A stretch of 64,000 nt of DNA, from contig OX104112.1 in NCBI GenBank assembly GCA_944474755.1, forward strand, positions 61,659,640 through 61,723,639. The letters run 5' to 3'. Origin of the DNA: Limnoperna fortunei (Eukaryota > Mollusca > Bivalvia > Mytilida > Modiolidae). The stretch's first letter is position 1; the number at the start of each line of letters is the position of its first letter. The position numbers and the translations under genes are program-made. The notes below the pieces were generated by a model. The model had not been told where the DNA came from and did no database searches. It saw only the letters and a list, made by a program, of their open reading frames with translations. Below are positions 61,110 through 64,000 of the stretch, piece by piece.

Positions 61110-63059
61110 TTTAGTTCAACTTAGTAAAATTTTTGAAATTAACAGTTTCAGTCTAGTTGTTATAGCTTTTAAGTTACTGTGCAAAAACTAAACATTTCTT
61201 CAAAAATTTTAGTTAAATACAATAACTCCTATAAGGTGCAATCAGACAATTTCTGAAAATTAAATGGTTTTGTAGGCCTTGTCCTTCGGGGAAATTTTGA
61301 AATTTACAGTTGTACTCTAGGTGTGTTATAGACTAATTTATAATACAAAAACAAATCATTTGTCCAAATTCATAATTAAAGGGAAATAACTCCTATAAAG
61401 AGTCATCTTGCAATTTTGGACTAAGCAATCATTTGTAGGGCTTTTATTGCTGATCATTTGTGCAATTTACAGTTTCAATCTAGCTGCTACAGTTTTCAAG
61501 TTACAGGATGAAAATGGAAAATTTCATTAAAAAAATTGTCATTTAAGGGCAATAATCCCCATAAGGAGTCATCTGACAATTTCAGACCAATTAAGTGAAT
61601 TGCAGGGCTGTTATTGCTAATCATTTTTGCTATGTATAATTTCACTCTAGCTGTTAAGGTTACATGACAAAAACAGAAAATTTCATAAAAAATTGTCATT
61701 TAAGGGCAATAACTCCTATAAGGAGTCATCTGACAATTTCAGACTATTATGGCATGTAGGGCTTGTATTGCTGATCATTTTTGCTTTTAACAGTTTCACT
61801 CTAGATGTTACAGTTTTTAAGTTGCAGGACAAAAACGGAAATTAATTTCATAAAAAATTGCCATTTATGGGCAATAACTAATATAAAGAGTTGTCTGACA
61901 ATTTCAGACCAATCAAGTGAATTGTGGCGCCTTTATTGCTGATCATTTGTGCAATTTACAGTTTCAATCTAGCTGCTTTAGTTTTCAAGTAACAGGACAA
62001 AAACGGAAAATTTCATGAAAAATTGCCATTGAAGGGCAATAACTCCTATAAGGAGTCATCTGAGAAATTCAGATTAAGAAAGTGAATTTTAGGGCTTTAA
62101 TTGCTGATCATTTCTGCTATTTACAGTCTCACTCTAGCTGTTACAGTTTTTAAGTTACAGGACGAAAACAGAAAATTTCATAAAAATTGCCATTTATGGG
62201 CAATAACTAATATAAGGAGTTGTCTGACAATTTCAGACCAATCAAGTGAATTGTAGGGCCCTTATTGCTGATCATTTGTGCAATTTACAGTATCAATCTA
62301 GCTGTTGTAGTTTTCAAGTTACAGGACAAAAACGGAAAATGTCATTAAAAATTGCTCTTTAAGGGCAATAACTCCTATAAGGAGTCATCTGACAATTTCA
62401 GACTAACAATGAATTGTAGGGCTTGTATTGCTGATCATTTTTGCTATTTACAGTTTTACTATAGCTGTTATAGTTTTTAAGTTACAGGACAAATAGGGAA
62501 AATTTCATTAAAAAATTGTCATTTAAGGGCAATAACTCATATAAGGAGTCATCTGACAATTTCAGGCCAATTAATTGAATTGTAGGGCTTTTATTGCTGA
62601 TCATTTTTGCCATTTACAGTTTCACTCTACCTCTTATAGTTTTCAAGTTATATTGTAAATACCAAAAATTTTGTCAAAAATCGTCAATAAAGGGCAATAA
62701 CTCATACAAGAAGCCAACACACAACTTCACACTAATAGCAACTATTGTAGACCTTAATGTGCTGAACAATTTGAAGTAACGGTTTTCTCTATAGCTATTA
62801 TAATTTTTGAGATAATGATCAAAAACCTGTGTTGACACCCATGTTCTATTTTTAGTAACAGTGGCCATCTTTGTCTGTTGATCAACACCCTCTGGGTACA
62901 AACTTGAAACTAGGAACCCTTAGGATCATTGTGGCCAAGTTTGAAAAAATTGGCCCAGTGGTTTCAAAGGAGAAGATTTTTGAAAAAGTTTACGAGGGAC
63001 GACGGACGCCAAGTGATAGCAAAAGCTCACATGGACCTTTGGTCCAGGTGAGCTAAAAA
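61110..63059 (+). mobile_element. Helitron-like element, copy 8, with tandem array of about 165 bp
   Basis: Ten or so units repeat GGGCAATAACTCCTATAAGG, AGTCATCTGACAATTTCAGA and TTGCTGATCATTT. Landmarks at 61449, 61617, 61770, 61938, 62103, 62267, 62430 and 62596 give a 153-168-bp period. It ends with a hairpin whose stem has changed on both sides to TGGACC-TTT-GGTCCA (63032-63046). The 5' hairpin is not present. Confidence 0.85.
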
Positions 63060-63534
63060 ACAGTTCAAGCAGCATAACTCTTAAACGGTCAATCAGACAA
63101 TCTTGACCCTAGGCCCTTTTTGTAGCTCTCATAGAGCAGAACAATTTAGCAATGCAAACTTTTTCTCTAGATGTTGAGGCAAAAATGGCAAAAACCATAA
63201 ATTTTGACAATTAAAGGACAATAACTCCTACAAGGAGTTGTCATACCCAATAGAGTGTTTTGTAGAGCTTTTGATGCTGAAGAAGGAAAGTCTCTTCAGG
63301 GTTTCCTGTATCTGTTATACTTTTTGAAAGGTAAGGCAAAAACTATATTTTGACCCCTCTGTTCTATTTTTAGCCGAGACAGCCATGTTGCTTGGTCTGA
63401 GGACATGATTTGTGCAAATTTGTAGAGGACATTTTACTGATGATGTGTGCAAAGTTTCAAAGCAATCCCTTCAGTGGTTTTGGAGGAAAAGATTTTAAAT
63501 AGCTCACCTGGCCTTCAGGTGAGGTGAGCTAAAA
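63060..63534 (+). mobile_element. Helitron-like element, copy 9, joined head-to-tail to copy 8
   Basis: It begins immediately after the CTAAAAA of copy 8 with an interior sequence of copy-4 type (CAGTTCAAGCAGCATAACTC). It ends at 63500-63531 with a variant hairpin containing CACCTG...CAGGTG. No 5' palindrome is present. Confidence 0.75.
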
Positions 63535-63876
63535 ATAGTATTTGTGTATTATAGGGGAGAAAGCACTGATTCAATTCTTTAAGATTTTGTTTATTTTTGA
63601 ATGTGTATAGCATGTTCAACTTGACCAAGTTTAACTTTAAGTTATAACAAATGTTATGAAAAAGTTCCAAAGTTTGGAAAATGAGAAATTAAATCCTCGA
63701 CAAATTCCATAATCGTAAGTGCACAATTTCAATACATGTGCAATCTTTCTGTGAAGTTTCAGAGATCTAGGTTTAAAACAGTAGGAGTTGAATACACTAA
63801 ATAGATACTCTATTTTCCCTACCTGCTGACTTCAACATACTATAACAAGGGTTTGCACTTCGTGTAACCCAAATTC

Positions 63877-64000
63877 TAAGGTACATTTCAACAGTATCAC
63901 AATTCATTGAAAAAAAACCAAGAGTTGAAATTTCAGCCAATTAGAATTCATGAACAGCTCTAGAAGCCATATTGAATCTCCAATCAGCAGCAAAAACTTG
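63877..64000 (+). mobile_element. Helitron-like element, copy 10, cut by the window edge
   Basis: The sequence (CTAAGGTACATTTCAACAG, TTTCAGCCAATTAGAATTCA, GAAGCCATATTGAAT) matches the interior of copies 2 and 7. Both ends are missing. Confidence 0.6.

Noticed and set aside
61110..62820. CRISPR-like regular array
   Set aside because: Units of about 165 bp are similar along their whole length with no repeat-spacer alternation. This is a tandem array in a eukaryotic mobile element.

Overview
This window is eukaryotic, intron-rich and AT-rich, and most resembles a bivalve mollusc genome. The reasons are tRNA-derived SINEs with a CGTTAAACA...ATCAATC-type tail, many non-autonomous Helitron-like elements with internal repeats of about 165 bp (the architecture described for bivalve 'pearl' elements), an (AATC)n array, and several small terminal-inverted-repeat elements. 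I see no bacterial-type operon, rRNA, CRISPR array or ordinary tRNA gene.

Region 1 (about 3.9-24.7 kb, minus strand) holds the main gene. Four very long exons (17970-20636, 16054-17718, 14679-15683, 6796-9606) are joined by phase-1 introns with GT-AG borders. I extend the gene downstream with two short exons (4435-4516 and 3872-3920, ending in TGA). More tentatively I extend it upstream with a 23-nt microexon (22526-22548) and a cysteine-containing exon (24496-24689). The assembled reading frame is about 2,830 codons. The product is Ser/Thr/Asn/Gln-rich, nearly cysteine-free, has a five-fold 27-residue repeat and two furin-type sites (RRKR and RTKR). It looks like a large secreted or matrix proprotein. 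I recognise no named family, and no signal-peptide exon was found.

Region 2 (about 1.9-3.3 kb, plus strand) has one convincing orphan exon (3117-3247) that resembles the start of a ZP-N-like module. A weak 29-nt upstream partner lies at 1919-1947.

Region 3 (26-64 kb) is dominated by repeats: about ten Helitron-like elements, SINEs, a pair of nearly identical 470-bp elements, a PIF/Harbinger-like element, a TA-flanked MITE, a TTAA-flanked MITE, and a 64-65-bp minisatellite interrupted by a 2.2-kb insertion. Between them lie scattered 3' exons on the minus strand. One chain (44156-44177, 39112-39183, 33147-33393) ends in a proline-rich plus poly-lysine C-terminus. A separate terminal exon (57748-57827) may have a 22-nt partner at 60597-60618. 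These may belong to one gene running in from beyond the right edge with alternative 3' ends, or to two genes.

All exon calls come from reading frame, splice consensus and phase compatibility. No transcript evidence or database search was available.
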